Of a DNA stretch of 58,683 bases, positions 1-10,478 are shown in pieces. The stretch lies in NCBI GenBank assembly GCA_023260135.1, contig JALQWG010000003.1, positions 1 through 58,683 on the forward strand, written 5' to 3'. The position numbers were made by a program, and so were the translations under genes. The notes beneath the pieces are model-generated. The model saw nothing but the letters and a program-made list of their open reading frames with translations, was not told the origin of the DNA and made no database searches. Within the stretch, counting starts at the first letter, position 1; every line of letters starts with the position of its first letter. The stretch comes from Candidatus Altimarinota bacterium. GTDB taxonomy: Bacteria; Patescibacteriota; Gracilibacteria; BD1-5; UBA2023.

Positions 1-532
1 CTCATAATCACTCTCAAACACAGGCGGTAATATCATTTATCAAAACAAAATTTCACTTTTTTCTTTCAATTTCGCAAAATCTTTTTGTGGCATCTATATT
101 TTTATCAACTAAATATCAATGATGATCTGTTCCTGTATCAGAAGATTTAAAATAGGTAGAATCCCCGACTATTTTCCATGCAATAGTATCCATTAATCTA
201 TTAATGAGAATGGTTCTATTTCTTAAAGTTTTTTTCTCCTGCAGTAAAGACAAACAAGCTGGATTTTCTCGATACATTTTATCCACTCTCCTCATATCTT
301 TGATAAGGATATCGATTTCTCGCTGTCTCGCTTCCATTACTAAAATTAACTCTAAGCATAAGTCTTGTGCAAGCCACCATCATTCATGAACTTTTAGCGT
401 AAGTTTACACTCATGGTCTTCATGAAAATTTGGATTTTCTCAAAATTCTTGATCATAGAAATCAAGGGCATAGGTCGTTACAAATTTATATATTTTTATA
501 AAATTCTCTTCAAATTCTTTATCTAAAAACAT
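1..532 (-). CDS. hypothetical protein, 3' end beyond the window
   Basis: I do not recognise this protein. Read with UGA as Gly, the frame starts at the ATG whose first base is 532 and stays open for 177 codons to the left edge, so the C-terminus is missing. It begins MFLDKEFEENFIKIYKF and is charged, with no signal peptide or obvious membrane segment. Residues about 85-125 look helical (KDMRRVDKMYRENPACLSLL). Seven in-frame UGA codons are present; three lie in the last 16 bases before the edge, which is dense but still without TAA or TAG. It is separated from prs by about 80 bp of AT-rich sequence. The frame is fairly sure; the function is unknown. Confidence 0.6.
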
Positions 533-614
533 GGGATTTAAATTAATTAACTTAAATCATATTAAACTTAACTAAATAATCAACAACCATTTCTGATTGT
601 TGATTTTTTCTTCA

Positions 615-1532
615 CTATTCCTTGTCGCGGAAGAGTATCCTCTCTATAAGTGGAGCAATCGAGCGGACTCGCATATTCTCCACTCACTCAGCTCGTCAGA
701 TATTGGCAGGGATAGAGTCAGTCACGATGAGTTCATCGAGTTCACCCGCGAGTGCGATATGTGAGTTGCCTGGGAATACTCCATGTGGTGCGAATGCACG
801 AACTGAGCGAGCTCACCTCTCACGGAGCATACGAGCCGCTTCACGCAGAGTACTACCAGTCTGGATGAGATCATCGACGAGGATGACGTCTTTGCCGACA
901 GGGTCTCACTCCTTCAGTGTGATCTCGCGCTTGTCCCCTGCTCCACGCACCTTGATACAGATGAGCTTGTCGACACTCTCGGGGAAGTTCTCCCGGAACC
1001 TCTTGGCTGCACCATCATCCGGGAATGCCACTGCAGAACCCTCTGGGATATCGAGAAGTGATGTTGTTGTGTGGAGTTCAGCATTCACATGGAATGCATC
1101 GAAGAAGAATCGTTCTGAGAGTGCATGGATATCAAAAGTATGAATCGAAGGCTTGCCACTTCTCGCGGGCGGGAGATGCGAGAGGATATCTGCGACATAG
1201 CTCGCTGTCGCTATCTCTCACTTTTTGGATATACGTTCCATAGTACCGACTGGGAAGTATGGGACAATGACTCGTACCTTGTCTGCATAGTAGTCGATGA
1301 GTCAGCGTATGAGAGCATATTGTTCGACGTGTGTACCGAGTGATGAGAAGTCACCGATATATGTCACGTCTTGATGCTCTATGTCAGTTTTTACATCATG
1401 GACGAAGAAGTTCGGAGTTCAATCAGGAAAGTGATTATAATCGAGTTTTCCCTTTTTGAGTTGTCATGGATGGAGTTCTACGAGTGCATCAACGACATGG
1501 TCGAACTCAGGATGTGAGAGAAGTGTTTTCAT
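615..1532 (-). CDS. prs: ribose-phosphate pyrophosphokinase (PRPP synthetase), class II-like
   Basis: The enzyme makes PRPP from ribose 5-phosphate and ATP, the shared substrate of the phosphoribosyltransferases encoded beside it. The product is 305 residues, near the usual 310. Motifs in order: VPYFPVGTMERISKKGEIATA at about 90-110 (shown in part), HTFDIHALSERFFF, VAFPDDGAAKRF, and the PRPP-binding loop VDDLIQTGSTL near 225. Wording such as FP.GTMER and AFPDDGA.KRF resembles the plant PRS3/4 (class II) branch more than the common bacterial enzyme; this is from memory. About seven UGA codons fall at glycines. Start ATG at 1532, stop TAG. It lies 41 bp downstream of the apt fusion on the same strand, so probably the same operon. 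Confidence 0.88.
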
Positions 1533-1573
1533 ACTATGTGATAATTAATAACTAAATTCCGAAAATAATCAAA

Positions 1574-2617
1574 TTAATCGTAGTGCAAAATTCAGACAGT
1601 GTTGTATTTTGATTCGATGGACTTTCTTGCTCCTTGTTCTCGGAGGAATGGTTCATCGAGGGATATGAGACAGATAAGTGAATGGACTTGACCTCACACC
1701 TTTTCTACGAGACTCGCTGCTGCAGCCAGTGTCCCACCTGTTGCGAGGAGATCATCCATGATGGCTACCTTGTCGCCTGGTCGGATAGCGTCGGACTGTA
1801 TCTCGATAGAGTTATCTCCATACTCGAGTGAGTAGTCGACTCAGACAGTATTGCCTGGGAGTTTTCCCTTCTTGCGTATCATGACGAATGGCTTGCCGAG
1901 GATCTCAGCCACACGAGCCCCGAAGATGAATCCACGAGCATCGAGTCCTGTGATGACATCAGCACCATGTGCGTGTCGCGCCATCTCATAGCATGCATAT
2001 CTGAGTGCCTCTGGATGAGCAAGAAGTGGTGATATGTCACGGAAGAGGATTCCAGGTTTTGGAAAGTCTCTATACTCAGCGATATGATCCCTGAGGTCTA
2101 TATCCGGGAGATATTCACTGACACGGGAACGGAACTTATCCAGTGAACTCATGACTGCAGAACTGATATCTACACCAGTGAGTAGCACAAGGACAGAGAT
2201 GACGTGTGCAACAGTATCACGATACTTTTCGAGTGAGACTTTTTCCCTACTATACTGACCTCTGATACTGGCTGTCTCACGACCCCAGAGAGTGATAAGT
2301 GCATGGATATCTTTATTTGCCGAGGATGACGGTAGGATCATATCCATATCGCCATAGTCCTCAAATGATACCCCTCAAAACATAGGATGAGGAAAATCAT
2401 ATGCATTCAGCTGAATATATCGACCACTGACTGAGAGGACATTGATGAGGACGTCACGAGATTCTTTTTGTATCTCTTCGAGATTATTTTCCTCGATAGC
2501 GACACTGAGTTCGTGAGCTTCTTCGTAGGCCTTGGTGATAGCATCATCGACAGATACATGTGCATCGAGTTCGAGTGCATGCTGAGATGAGATGAGGGAT
2601 GAGAGTGAGTGGTTCAT
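1574..2617 (-). CDS. apt: MazG-like nucleotide pyrophosphohydrolase domain fused to adenine phosphoribosyltransferase
   Basis: This is a 347-residue two-part protein. Residues about 1-160 look all-helical with MazG-like acidic spacing ([14 protein letters not shown], then [11 protein letters not shown]), the pattern of NTP pyrophosphohydrolases. Residues about 165-347 are a complete [37 protein letters not shown] and the PRPP loop [17 protein letters not shown] converts adenine and PRPP to AMP. The two halves are joined in one frame through UGA codons at 2375-2377 and 1841-1843; read with the standard code they appear as separate fragments. Stop TAA at 1574. It is followed by prs. The APRT half is certain; the MazG assignment of the N-terminal half is an inference from its acidic helix pattern. 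Confidence 0.85.
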
Positions 2618-2746
2618 ACATGAGTTGTTAGTAGTAAAGCACGATCACTATAACTCATGTGCAGATAATTATCAGGAATTGTTCTGAATATATAATTTAT
2701 TTATAATTATAATTTAATTTTTGCTTTTAATTAGATAAAATAATGC

Positions 2747-2752
2747 TATAAT
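2747..2752 (+). promoter_or_regulatory. TATAAT -10 element upstream of the TrmB-like gene
   Basis: TATAAT lies 25 bases before the ATG at 2778. A possible TTGCTT -35 at 2721-2726 has a long 20-bp spacer, so only the -10 is convincing. The 160-bp intergenic region is shared with the divergent apt operon and contains an imperfect palindrome (TCAGGAATTGTTCTGA) near 2673 that could be an operator. Confidence 0.35.
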
Positions 2753-2777
2753 AAATATGTAATTTTTTGTTATACTT

Positions 2778-3512
2778 ATGGAAAAATATATAAAACTCTT
2801 CGAGAGACTCGGAATAGGAGAAAAAATATCTCGAGTCTATCTCGACCTCCTCGAACACTGAACATCGAGTATTGCTGATATCACACGACGCACGACACTC
2901 CATCGTATCGAGGTCTACCGAGCAATACCATTCCTCGAAGAAGAGAGACTTGTCACGAGCATAGCGAGAGGAAAACGCACACTCTATCGTCCACTCTCGC
3001 CAGAACGTATCCATGAACTCATACGAGACTTCGAACGACGCAATGCTCCTATCATGGATGATCTCATGATGAAGTACGAAAAACTCTGAAAAAATATATC
3101 TGTCAGCTACCAAGAGTGACCTACATGAGTCAGTAGGGTATTTGATGATATTGTTGAGAGTCTCCCGAGTGGTGCGGTTTTTTATCGTGTGAGTGCAGAG
3201 AATGATGTAGAGAGATCCAATACCTATCTCCCAAAAGATTATCGAGAGAAGAGAGATAAAAAATGACTGGAACGCATGGTTATCAGTTCGAGTAAGGCAG
3301 CCCTCCCGAAGCAAAAACGACTGGAACGGGATATCGTCGTAATTCCACAGGAATATGATGAATTCAACCAGAATGTGACGATGACCATCTATGGTGATAA
3401 GGTTGCATTCATAGACTTCGGAGAAGAGAATTCTATCATTATCGAGAATCCGATGATTGCAGATTTTCAAAAAAAGCTCTTCAAACTCCTCTACAAGAAG
3501 CTCAAAAAATAA
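2778..3512 (+). CDS. TrmB-family transcriptional regulator
   Basis: A 244-residue protein with an N-terminal winged helix-turn-helix (residues about 10-75: GTSSIADITRRTTLHRIEVYR, in part, then FLEEERLVT), a helical linker (about 85-110) and a C-terminal effector-like domain containing YRVSAENDV and FIDFGEENSIIIENP. The layout is that of TrmB-like regulators, which sense small molecules such as sugars in archaea and some bacteria. At least five UGA codons are read as Gly. It stands alone on the plus strand between two minus-strand salvage genes (apt and pncB), so local control of NAD or purine salvage is a reasonable guess but is not shown. Stop TAA, 21 bp from the convergent pncB stop. Confidence 0.75.
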
Positions 3513-3533
3513 TCCCCATTTCTGGAGATTATT

Positions 3534-4889
3534 TTACACGACCACCTCCTGCCTCTCCATTCCCTCAACTCAGAATGTTTTCTTAAAGAGTGCTACACGC
3601 TCAGGGGAACCCATTGCCTTGCTCGGATTATCCGAGAGCTTCACACATGATACCCACTCATTCCTATCTGGACGCCAGACGACATCAGGCTTCACCACGA
3701 TAGACATCGAACCGAACGGTCAGAACTTTTCTCGTTCTCTCGGTATGGTTCACTTAGTATTGTTCGAGAGCTCTGTTCCCCAACCATTCGTGAGAGTACC
3801 GATTGTACCATGGAATCTATCAGTCACCCTCTGGATGACATCATAGGTGAGTCCATCACTCGGGAGTGCGATTTTTTTCTTGGGGTCGATGTTCCACTTT
3901 CTCAGGAATTCCTGATACTCTGGAATCGCAATCATCGGATCCTTGGAGTCGATACGACAACCAGTATGAGCTCGAGCAATATCCTCAGGGGCATGAGCGA
4001 AGTAAAACGAAGAACCATATGTATCAGGGAGGAGTATTCCGAGTTCTGGAAAATGTGCCTGCCACTGTCTATCTATCTCATACATCTTCGAGATGATACC
4101 TTCTGATGTATCCTCAAAAGCTATAGGAATCATACGGAGCTCGTGTGCATTGGTTCACTTCGGATTCGCATTGCCCATCTCCATAGATATCATCACATTG
4201 GATGTGCCGAGGTATTGACCAGGGAGGGATCATGCGAGAATAGCATTCACCTGTCTGTGGATATCTGTACTTGCCGCTCTGCGCGTGCCGAATTCTGAAA
4301 AAGTTATTCGAGAATCAGAACGAACATTTTCGATATTATCATAGAGCCTATTATACATACGAGTCATCACACCATTCCACTCGATGGGGCTGAGCTCAGC
4401 CTTTTTTGCATAGTGATAGAGGTAGAGACTATTTACTATCTTGAGTGCGTATATCTCCCAGAGCATCGACTCCGCCCATGTCCCCTCGAACTCAAGAGTA
4501 TATCCACCATGCCCATCTGATTCCAGATGGTATTCTGGGAGCTGGAACCCAGATAAAAATCCAAGTGTCTCTTCTCTGAGCATAGCTCGATTCCCTACTT
4601 GCATACCACGCATATATGAGAGTCATGCCTGACTCACTCACTTGATGGCACGAGTTGCATCGAGTTGCTCACGGATAGCTGATTCTGGTATGATATCTGC
4701 GATACGGACATCCTTGTTGCGGATAGTCATCTTCCACCTGACTCGCATGTCGCGATATTCCGAATGCGCGAGGATAAAATCCAGCATCAGAAACTTGTAG
4801 ACATCAGTATTGAGGAGGTTATCCACCTCTGCTTCATCACGAGCAGCAGCAAAAGAATTCGAGAGTGTGTATGGGAGAGTATTTTTCAT
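3534..4889 (-). CDS. pncB: nicotinate phosphoribosyltransferase
   Basis: The enzyme joins nicotinate and PRPP to form nicotinate mononucleotide in NAD salvage. The 451-residue product shows NTDVYKFLMLDFILAHS near 30, SEFGTRRAAS near 200, GTSNVMISMEMG near 230, PSDGLTYDVIQRV near 340 and GWGTELSNNT near 365, all PncB-type landmarks. I chose the ATG at 4889 (MKNTLPYTLS); a GTG at 4919 in the same frame would add ten residues. UGA codons at about 4635, 4227, 3747 and elsewhere split the gene in the standard code. It directly follows pncA, which supplies nicotinate, and the PRPP synthetase gene is nearby. Confidence 0.92.
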
Positions 4890-4926
4890 ATGAGGTACTT
4901 TAGATTTTAATTTATTCACTTATTTT

Positions 4927-5535
4927 TTAGGAAATTTTTACTCACATATTTGCGAGTTCACGGAGCTTATCTTCTCCACTTGAGAGACCTGGAGCATTCA
5001 CAGCGGCAATTCCGGAACGGAGTACTTCTACTTCGAATCAGAGTTCTTTTGCGCTCTTTGCAGTAGCATATACACAAAAGTCTGTTGCAAGCCCTACTAT
5101 CCTGAGTACAGAGACATTCGCATCTCGAAGTATCTGCTCGAGACTACTGGCACCTGATCCTACCTCAAAACCACTTTGTGGATCCCCCGAGAGCCTGTCC
5201 ACTCACTCGAATCCCGAATATCCATCATCACTATTCTTGAATCACTTGTATATCTCCACATCTATCATACTCTTATCGATTCCTTCCACATATTCAGCCC
5301 CTGGAGTCCCAGCAATACAGTGTACTGGCCAGATTGCACCACCATCACGCTGGAAGTGAATCGTCTTCTCTGGATGCCAATCACGAGTAGCAACGATGAG
5401 TCCAGACTGAGTACGTGTGAGATTCATCTGTGATTGGATCTGAGGAGCAAGTGCTCGTGCCCCAGTTACTGCAAGTGATCCACCTTCTGCAAAGTCGTTT
5501 TGATAGTCGACTACTATAAGTGCTTCTCTGTTCAT
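4927..5535 (-). CDS. pncA: nicotinamidase
   Basis: It hydrolyses nicotinamide to nicotinate and ammonia, feeding the PncB reaction. The 202-residue isochorismatase-fold protein begins NREALIVVDYQNDFAEGGSL with the catalytic Asp in VVDYQNDF. It has the metal-site motif TRDWHPEKT, the segment WPVHCIAGTPG, and the catalytic Cys in GLATDFCVYATA near 160. The stop is TAA at 4927; the TGA at 4942-4944 is read as Gly and adds five residues (MGVKIS). The distance to pncB is 37 bp, so the two are co-transcribed. Two palindromes at 5558-5576 and 5622-5640 lie just upstream of the start and may control it. Confidence 0.92.
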
Positions 5536-5557
5536 ATATAGAAAGTTAATAATATAA

Positions 5558-5640
5558 AGGTGTAATTATTACACTTATTATGGTGAAAATTTTTAAGCCA
5601 TCTTTTGGCCTTTCTTTTATTAAGTGTTATATTTACACTT
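5558..5640. promoter_or_regulatory. pair of AAGTGT/ACACTT palindromes, candidate operator of pncA-pncB
   Basis: Two similar inverted repeats lie upstream of the minus-strand pncA start: AGGTGTAAT-T-ATTACACTT at 5558-5576 and AAGTGTTATATTTACACTT at 5622-5640. Their centres are about 64 bp apart, roughly six helical turns, as expected for cooperative binding of a dimeric regulator. No regulator can be assigned from sequence. Confidence 0.45.
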
Positions 5641-5677
5641 GTAATATATTGAGAAAATTATTCATGTCAAAACTTTT

Positions 5678-5708
5678 TAAAAAAATTCCCGAATATTCGG
5701 GAATTTTG
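5678..5708 (-). terminator. rho-independent terminator after atpC
   Basis: AATTCCCGAATATTCGGGAATT is a perfect hairpin immediately after the atpC stop, followed on the minus strand by a T run. It closes the atpD-atpC transcript. Confidence 0.8.
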
Positions 5709-5709
5709 A

Positions 5710-6171
5710 TTATCTGCGAGCGCCTGTTGTATTCTCTGCATGACTTCTCTGTCCGAGCTTGTGCATGGCAGTATACTTGAGGAGTTCGTATTCGAGTTCG
5801 ATGAGCCTCTTAGGATCGATTGCTGCACCATTTTCTTCACGGTACTGCTTCATCATCTTCTCTGCTTCTTGCTTCTGTGACTCGATATAGTTGAGGTCTG
5901 TGAGATGATCAGCATCCTGGATAACATCAGCAACAATAGTACAACTCTCTGGAGCAATATTGAGAATACCTCCTCCTGTAGCATACTCTGTAGTATGCAC
6001 CTTGTGTCCTACATAGTACTCAGTATGGAGTACTCCTGGTCGTATAGCTGAGAGAAGTGGCTCATGTCCAGGAAGGACAGTTACTTCACCGTCTTCTGTC
6101 ATGATAGTGATACGAGCGAATGCATCGGCTGAGAGGATATTACCCGATGCGGAAGTGATTTGGAGTTTCAT
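5710..6171 (-). CDS. atpC: F-type ATP synthase epsilon subunit
   Basis: This is the central-stalk subunit coupling gamma rotation to catalysis. The 153-residue protein has the N-terminal beta sandwich (KLQITSASGNILSADAFARI, in part, and GEVTVLPGHEPLLSAIRPG) and the C-terminal helical hairpin (about 90-140). It contains no UGA codon. It follows atpD by 62 bp and is closed by a strong terminator. Confidence 0.92.
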   Translation of the reverse strand: MKLQITSASGNILSADAFARITIMTEDGEVTVLPGHEPLLSAIRPGVLHTEYYVGHKVHTTEYATGGGILNIAPESCTIVADVIQDADHLTDLNYIESQKQEAEKMMKQYREENGAAIDPKRLIELEYELLKYTAMHKLGQRSHAENTTGARR

Positions 6172-6233
6172 AATTCAAATAGAGGGGAAAAGTTACAATT
6201 TTCAATTCAACTGCAAAACTAAAAGGAAATAGA

Positions 6234-7658
<1,425 letters not shown>

Positions 7659-7772
7659 TTATAAATTCTCGCACTCTGCACTATGCGCTAAATTTCCCGC
7701 GGATTATAGAGAAAAAGGCGGGAAAATCAAATAAAAATACAATTATACAGCACAACATAACACAATAATAAT

Positions 7773-7800
7773 TTGTTTTATTATAATTATATGTTATAAT
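7773..7800 (+). promoter_or_regulatory. sigma-70-like promoter of the small gene at 7831
   Basis: TTGTTT (7773-7778), a 16-bp spacer and TATAAT (7795-7800) lie 30 bases before the ATG at 7831. Confidence 0.55.
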
Positions 7801-7830
7801 ACTAAAGTTAATTACTTAATATACCATCAT

Positions 7831-8064
7831 ATGAATAATTCTCAAGACATAGTTAGCACACCAAAAGATGCAATGAGAGAGACTTACCGTCTAAGAATGC
7901 GTCAAATACGGTGATGAAAAAATGATATTGATCATTGACCAGATGATGTGATATCAGGTGTTGCCTCTATGGTTCAACAAATTATAGTAAAACTATCACA
8001 GGAATCCATGAGTAGAAGGCGTGAGATGCGACAATCTAAAAAACCTATCAACACTATTCACTAG
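7831..8064 (+). CDS. small hypothetical protein
   Basis: A 77-residue, very basic protein (many Arg, Lys and Gln; C-terminal part SRRREMRQSKKP) that I do not recognise. It starts at ATG 7831 behind a good promoter and ends at TAG 8062-8064, overlapping the 3' end of the convergent SpoU gene by 11 bp. In-frame UGA codons occur in IRGGKND and in DHGPDD. It is the only plus-strand gene in the ATP synthase locus. It shows no likeness to barstar, the inhibitor that would be expected for the RNase gene nearby. The good promoter and the clean frame support a real gene; the function is unknown. Confidence 0.6.
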
Positions 8065-8953
8065 TCATTCTCTCGAGTATCACTGCAGTTGCCACTCCAG
8101 CATTCAATGACTCAGCGAGTCATGTGCGAGGAATAGTTATCTTATCTGTTATATATTTTTCTAGATTCTCACGAATACCATGCGATTCACTTCCGATGAC
8201 GAGATATCATCATGAGGGGGTGAATTTTTTTGTTCGGATAGATTCCCCTTCGAGATAAGCTCAGTAGACTTTTGGCTTCGGGAGCGCTTCTGTCATTTCG
8301 AGCGAAACGGAGTGGAGTCGAGAAATCTTGCTCTGTTTTTTCCCGGGCAGGATTTCTCCGTTCTGCTCGTACCTCGCTCCAGTCGAAATGACAGAAGCCA
8401 GGTACTTCTCTAAATCCTGATATTCTACACGTATACGAGTCCACGATCCCATAGTTGCCATTATAGTTTTTGGATTGTAGACATCCACCGTATCGAGTGA
8501 TGCGATGATATGACCTACCCCATACCAATCCGCGATACGGATGATAGTTCCGAGATTGCCTGGATCATTGATACCATCGAGGATGAGGGTGAGGTTTTTT
8601 TGTCATTCCGAGGCACGAGGAATCTGTTCCTTTTTCTCCACACATTCAGAGCATATCCTTCCTTCGTCAGGATGACAAAAATGAGATAATATATTCACGA
8701 TAAGAAGTCCATCTCGATTCGAGCTCAGAGCTGATATACGTTCGAGTTCTTTTTCAGATACTATCTCATATGAAAAATTCACTGATTCAGGAATGATAAA
8801 TTTTGGAGTAAAAAATCACTCTACAATCTCATATTCTGATGCAATACACTCCATAATCCCCTTCCGTCACTCCACGAGAAAAAGTCCAGCCTCATGTCGA
8901 CCAGATTTTTCATGGAGATTTTTGATAAATTGAATTTTATTTTTTGTAAGCAT
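8054..8953 (-). CDS. SpoU-family RNA 2'-O-methyltransferase (TrmH/RlmB-like)
   Basis: It transfers a methyl group from SAM to a ribose in tRNA or rRNA. The 299-residue product has an N-terminal substrate-binding domain (FIKNLHEKSGRHEAGLFLVEG, in part), then SPOUT motif 1 (LDGINDPGNLGTIIRIADW) near 130, motif 2 (LVIGSESHGI) near 250 and motif 3 (AESLNAGVATAVILE) near 275. The reading depends on UGA as Gly, for example in FLVEGRKG. Two palindromic repeats are embedded in the coding sequence (8287-8397 and 8597-8681) and add residues absent from the family core. Stop TAG; one base separates its start from the RNase stop. Confidence 0.85.
8287..8397. repeat. 111-bp palindromic element inside the SpoU gene
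   Basis: Perfect 15-bp terminal inverted repeats CTTCTGTCATTTCGA (8287-8301) and TCGAAATGACAGAAG (8383-8397), with a second inner inverted pair (GAGAAATC/GATTTCTC). The length of 111 is 37 codons, so the element keeps the frame of the host gene between its motifs 1 and 2. Confidence 0.8.
8597..8681. repeat. second palindromic element inside the SpoU gene
   Basis: TTTTTGTCAT (8597-8606) pairs with ATGACAAAAA (8672-8681). The ends GTCATTCCGAGG and CGTCAGGATGAC resemble the GTCATT/AATGAC ends of the element at 8287 and of the one in murD. The host frame stays open through it, between the N-terminal domain and motif 1. Confidence 0.65.
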
Positions 8954-8954
8954 G

Positions 8955-9380
8955 CTAGCGAATACGAGTGAATGAAGTATAGTGATTATCAGTAAAGTAG
9001 AACTCTCATCGCTTCCCTTCTATGATACGTCGTGCACCCCTATCTGATTCTCATGGAGTTTTTACTGTCCATTCACTATAATAATTTTGGTCTTTTTGTA
9101 CAGGGAGAAGCTTCTCTCGATTCATAAAAACTGCACCATCCTTGTTATAGAGTGGAGCATCTTTTTCTATACGTTCCAGTGTTTTTTGTACTTCTCTATC
9201 ATCGAGTATCTGTTGTACTCGAGACTGAACTTGCTCTGTCACTCAGGATGCACTCAGCATTCAGGATTGGGTAGTTGTTTTTGCGTCCTCTTGCCCCCCA
9301 CTTAGCATAAAAAAAGAGAGCCCAATAAAACAGAGAACAATGAGGAGAAAAATTCAGATGAACTTGAGAATATTTTTCAT
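8955..9380 (-). CDS. membrane-anchored or secreted guanyl-specific ribonuclease (barnase/RNase N1-T1 family)
   Basis: Residues about 4-27 form one hydrophobic segment (ILKFIGIFLLIVLCFIGLSFF, in part), a signal peptide or anchor. Residues about 75-141 match small microbial guanyl RNases: DGAVFMNREKLLP, YYSEWTVKTPG with the general-base Glu, DRGARRIIEG with the catalytic Arg, and FTDNHYTSFTRIR with the catalytic His at the C-terminus. Such enzymes cut RNA after G by a cyclic-phosphate mechanism and are usually exported. UGA codons occur at TPGESD and KRGEF, positions where the family has Gly. No barstar-like inhibitor gene is adjacent; export may protect the cell. It sits between rnhA and the SpoU gene in one minus-strand run. 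Confidence 0.85.
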
Positions 9381-9402
9381 AAATACTATTTTCAATCTCA
9401 AC

Positions 9403-9430
9403 TCTATGACTATGCACTATGGCTATGCAC
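9403..9430. repeat. tandem CTATGNCTATGCAC repeat
   Basis: TCTATGACTATGCACTA at 9403-9419 is followed by a second copy CTATGGCTATGCACT starting at 9417. The same 17-mer recurs exactly at 14031-14047. Confidence 0.7.
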
Positions 9431-9835
9431 TTTTACACCCTCGTCCATCGCTACATTTGAGAGTCTATCTGCCTCTGTATTGTCCTCACGATAGACATGT
9501 GTAAAGGTAATCACCCCTCACCAATGAGAGATACTTTCATGGATTTGCAACCAGATTTTTTTGAGTTCCGGATTTTTTACCTTGTAGTTCCCAGAGAGTT
9601 GCTCGATCATGAGCTTGGAGTCTGCACGGAGCTCTATCTCAGTCGCACCGAGTTCGATGGCGCGAGTGATACCGAGATATCAGGCAGTATACTCTGCGAT
9701 GTTGTTGGTGGCGATGCCGAGATACTTGAACCTGCGCTCAGTGATACTCCCATCGAGAGAACTTATAAAAACCCCGCATCCAGCAGGACCAGGGTTTCAT
9801 CTAGAACCTCCATCTGTGTAGACTATGTATTTCAT
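9410..9835 (-). CDS. rnhA: ribonuclease HI
   Basis: It degrades the RNA strand of RNA-DNA hybrids. The 141-residue protein carries the four acidic active-site residues: DGGSRGNPGPAG (Asp 8), NNIAEYTA (Glu), LRADSKLMIEQL (Asp) and EDNTEADRLSN (Asp). The Gly of the invariant GNPG is encoded by TGA, good evidence for the recoding. The last codons (KVHSHSA then TAG) lie in a short tandem repeat (9403-9430), so the tail was probably altered by it. One base separates its start from the upstream SixA-like gene's stop. Confidence 0.92.
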
Positions 9836-9836
9836 A

Positions 9837-10388
9837 TTATTTATCGAGTGACTCGAGCCGGAGAAAATGCGGCGTAAGGTAGTAGATGAATTTGAGTGTT
9901 CCAGGTTTTACATTTTTCCACTCAGTATCCTCTGGAAGTGAGAGGACTATAACGGATCATTTTTTCATCGATGGAACTGGCTCATTGGCGAGGTATGATG
10001 CAAACTCTGAGAGATCATTGTTATGTCCAACTATCATGAGGATATTGGAATTGTGTCGAGCCTTGCGCACAACGTCAAAATGCACCTTCATAGCATCACG
10101 AGGTCAGACAATATCTTCGTTGTAGAGCGCCTTGTTGAATGTGAGGGTATGATTGTGGAACTTCTTGGCGATAGACTCTGCTGTCATACGTGTACGAGCA
10201 GCGGGAGATGCGACTATCTGATCAGGCTTGACTCCGATGAGGCGGAGATAGTTGGCAACTATCTGATTCGATTGTTCCCCTTCTTCGGTGAGTGGCCTAT
10301 CATAGTCAGCACCAGTCCATTCCTCACGCTCTACTGCACGAGCATGACGCACGAGGATGATTTGTTTTTTCTTGGTATTGTGAAACAT
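9837..10388 (-). CDS. SixA-like histidine phosphatase
   Basis: A 183-residue member of the histidine phosphatase (phosphoglycerate mutase-like) superfamily. The phosphoacceptor motif LVRHARAV lies near residue 13, the second catalytic His in MIVGHNNDLSEFA near 115, and PLTEEGEQSN and SPAARTRMTAESIA are typical SixA landmarks. SixA removes phosphate from phosphohistidine in phosphorelays; the actual substrate here is unknown. One UGA (VGPRDA) splits it in the standard code. It is the first gene after the atpG terminator and starts the rnhA-RNase-SpoU run, with one-base gaps. Confidence 0.82.
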
Positions 10389-10403
10389 AATGTTCTATTA
10401 TAT

Positions 10404-10435
10404 AAAAAATCCCCTTCTGTAAAGGAAAGGGATTC
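10404..10435 (-). terminator. terminator between atpG and the SixA-like gene
   Basis: AATCCC and GGGATT arms with a loop that itself pairs (CCTTT/AAAGG), followed on the minus strand by a T run. It splits the ATP synthase locus into atpB-G and a downstream part. Confidence 0.65.
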
Positions 10436-10478
10436 GTTTTAGCTTGCATTTATGATTTACAATTTATAATTCATATAA

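Noticed and set aside
622-1143. A 173-codon open frame on the plus strand
   Set aside because: It is the antisense shadow of prs, whose motifs are clear on the minus strand.
2727-3470. A 247-codon minus-strand open frame
   Set aside because: It overlaps the TrmB-like gene fully and has no recognisable motif; the plus-strand frame has an HTH domain and consistent UGA-Gly reading.
7831-8064. The small gene as the barstar partner of the RNase
   Set aside because: The sequence is basic and Arg-rich with no likeness to barstar, which is acidic and about 90 residues.
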